DNA from: an uncultured Bacillaceae bacterium
GTDB lineage: Bacteria; Bacillota; Bacilli; Bacillales; Pradoshiaceae
DNA length: 5,265 bases
Reading direction: 5' to 3'
Assembly: GCA_904501845.1 (NCBI GenBank)
Contig: CAJGCH010000213.1
Location: 1-5,265, forward strand
The notes under the pieces are model-generated. The model was not told where the DNA came from, searched no databases, and was given only the letters and a program-made list of their open reading frames with translations. This document shows, in pieces, positions 4,723 to 5,265 of this stretch; position 1 is the first letter of the stretch, and every line of letters begins with the position of its first letter. A program made the translations under genes and the position numbers.

Positions 4723-5265
4723 ATGTTAGAGGGAATTCGTATCCTGGATTTCACACAATACTTGCCAGGCCCTCATGCCACCCTGCGCCTTGCGGATATG
4801 GGCGCAGAAGTCATTAAGATTGAAGCGCCCTTTGGCGACCTTGCCCGTTCCTCCCTGGATGAACATGAGCAAAGTCCTGTTTTCCTCGCCCAAAATAGGA
4901 AGAAGAAAAGCGTCGTCTTAAATCTGAAGAATCAGGAGGATAGGAAAACCGCCCTTGAGCTTGCCCGAGAAGCCGATGTGGTCATAGAAGGGTTTCGACC
5001 AGGGGTCGCCGCACGAATTGGCATCGGGTATGAAGAAATCAAGAGCATTAAGCCAGACATCATCTATTGTTCCCTGACAGGCTACGGACAGACCGGGCCC
5101 ATCAGCCATCTCGGCGGCCATGACATCAATTATATGTCCATTAGCGGAATGCTCGCTCAAATGAAGGACCAAAACGGCCAGCCGCGTCTTCCAAGCAATA
5201 CGCTTGCAGATTTCATCGGCGGGATGGGTGCAAGCGAAGCGATATTAGCCGCCCTGGTCAAAAGA
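4723..5265 (+). CDS. CaiB/BaiF (family III CoA-transferase) superfamily protein, alpha-methylacyl-CoA racemase-like; 3' end beyond window
   Basis: The first 181 codons are present and open to the right edge; family members are about 360-400 residues, so roughly half is missing. The N-terminus shows LDFTQYLPGPHATLRLADMGAEVIKIE, written here as LDFTQYLPGP then LADMGAEVIKIE, followed by NRKKKSVVLNLK, EGFRPGVAARIGIGYEEI and CSLTGYGQTGP, all typical of the superfamily. The distinguishing stretch is GHDINYMSISGML (132-144), which matches alpha-methylacyl-CoA racemases. His133 and Asp163 (in LADFIGG) are 30 residues apart, as are catalytic His126 and Asp156 of the Mycobacterium tuberculosis racemase MCR. 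Formyl-CoA-transferase-type enzymes keep the Asp but not this His. Racemases interconvert 2R- and 2S-methylacyl-CoA so that a stereospecific acyl-CoA dehydrogenase can act, which fits the neighbours. The MCR Glu241 equivalent is outside the window. A CoA-transferase, such as a succinyl-CoA:HMG type, is the alternative. Confidence 0.88.
   Translation, partial: MLEGIRILDFTQYLPGPHATLRLADMGAEVIKIEAPFGDLARSSLDEHEQSPVFLAQNRKKKSVVLNLKNQEDRKTALELAREADVVIEGFRPGVAARIGIGYEEIKSIKPDIIYCSLTGYGQTGPISHLGGHDINYMSISGMLAQMKDQNGQPRLPSNTLADFIGGMGASEAILAALVKR

Noticed and set aside
4918..5172. Antisense open frame of 84 codons opposite the racemase-like gene
   Set aside because: The + strand frame here carries the full set of CaiB/racemase motifs; the antisense translation matches nothing recognisable.

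Overview
The window is a run of genes, all on the + strand, that encode enzymes acting on acyl-CoA thioesters. The gene order is: the last codons of a crotonase-family enoyl-CoA hydratase, an acyl-CoA dehydrogenase, a 3-hydroxy-3-methylglutaryl-CoA (HMG-CoA) lyase-type enzyme, a thiolase, a family I CoA-transferase/acetyl-CoA hydrolase homologue, and the first 181 codons of a CaiB/BaiF-family protein that looks like an alpha-methylacyl-CoA racemase. I see no mobile element, RNA gene, CRISPR array, integration scar or convincing terminator.

The likely source is a Bacillota bacterium, probably Bacillaceae. The evidence is strong purine-rich Shine-Dalgarno sites about 7-9 nt from each chosen start, one TTG start, moderate GC, and protein sequences of Bacillus-like character. 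This is inferred from style only; no taxonomic marker gene is present.

Layout: hydratase tail (1-78); 2 nt gap; dehydrogenase (81-1256); 16 nt gap; lyase (1273-2151); 4 nt ATGA overlap; thiolase (2148-3341); 20 nt gap; CoA-transferase (3362-4648); 74 nt gap; racemase-like gene (4723 to the right edge, incomplete). The tight spacing and single ATGA junction indicate one polycistronic mRNA, at least through 4648. Promoter and terminator both lie outside the window. Longer upstream readings of three genes (from 75, 1018 and 2058) are rejected because a good ribosome binding site marks the inner start in each case.

Together the genes read as a catabolic module for a branched carboxylic acid. CoA activation or exchange would be by the CoA-transferase, alpha-methyl epimerisation by the racemase, alpha,beta-dehydrogenation by the acyl-CoA dehydrogenase, hydration by the crotonase, retro-Claisen-type cleavage of a tertiary 3-hydroxyacyl-CoA by the lyase, and thiolysis by the thiolase. 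This resembles leucine/isovalerate or acyclic terpenoid breakdown, but the biotin carboxylase those pathways need is not in view, so the substrate is open. Two enzymes have unusual active sites. The dehydrogenase has Gln where medium-chain dehydrogenases carry the catalytic Glu, and the CoA-transferase has Gly where family I enzymes carry the Glu that forms the CoA thioester.
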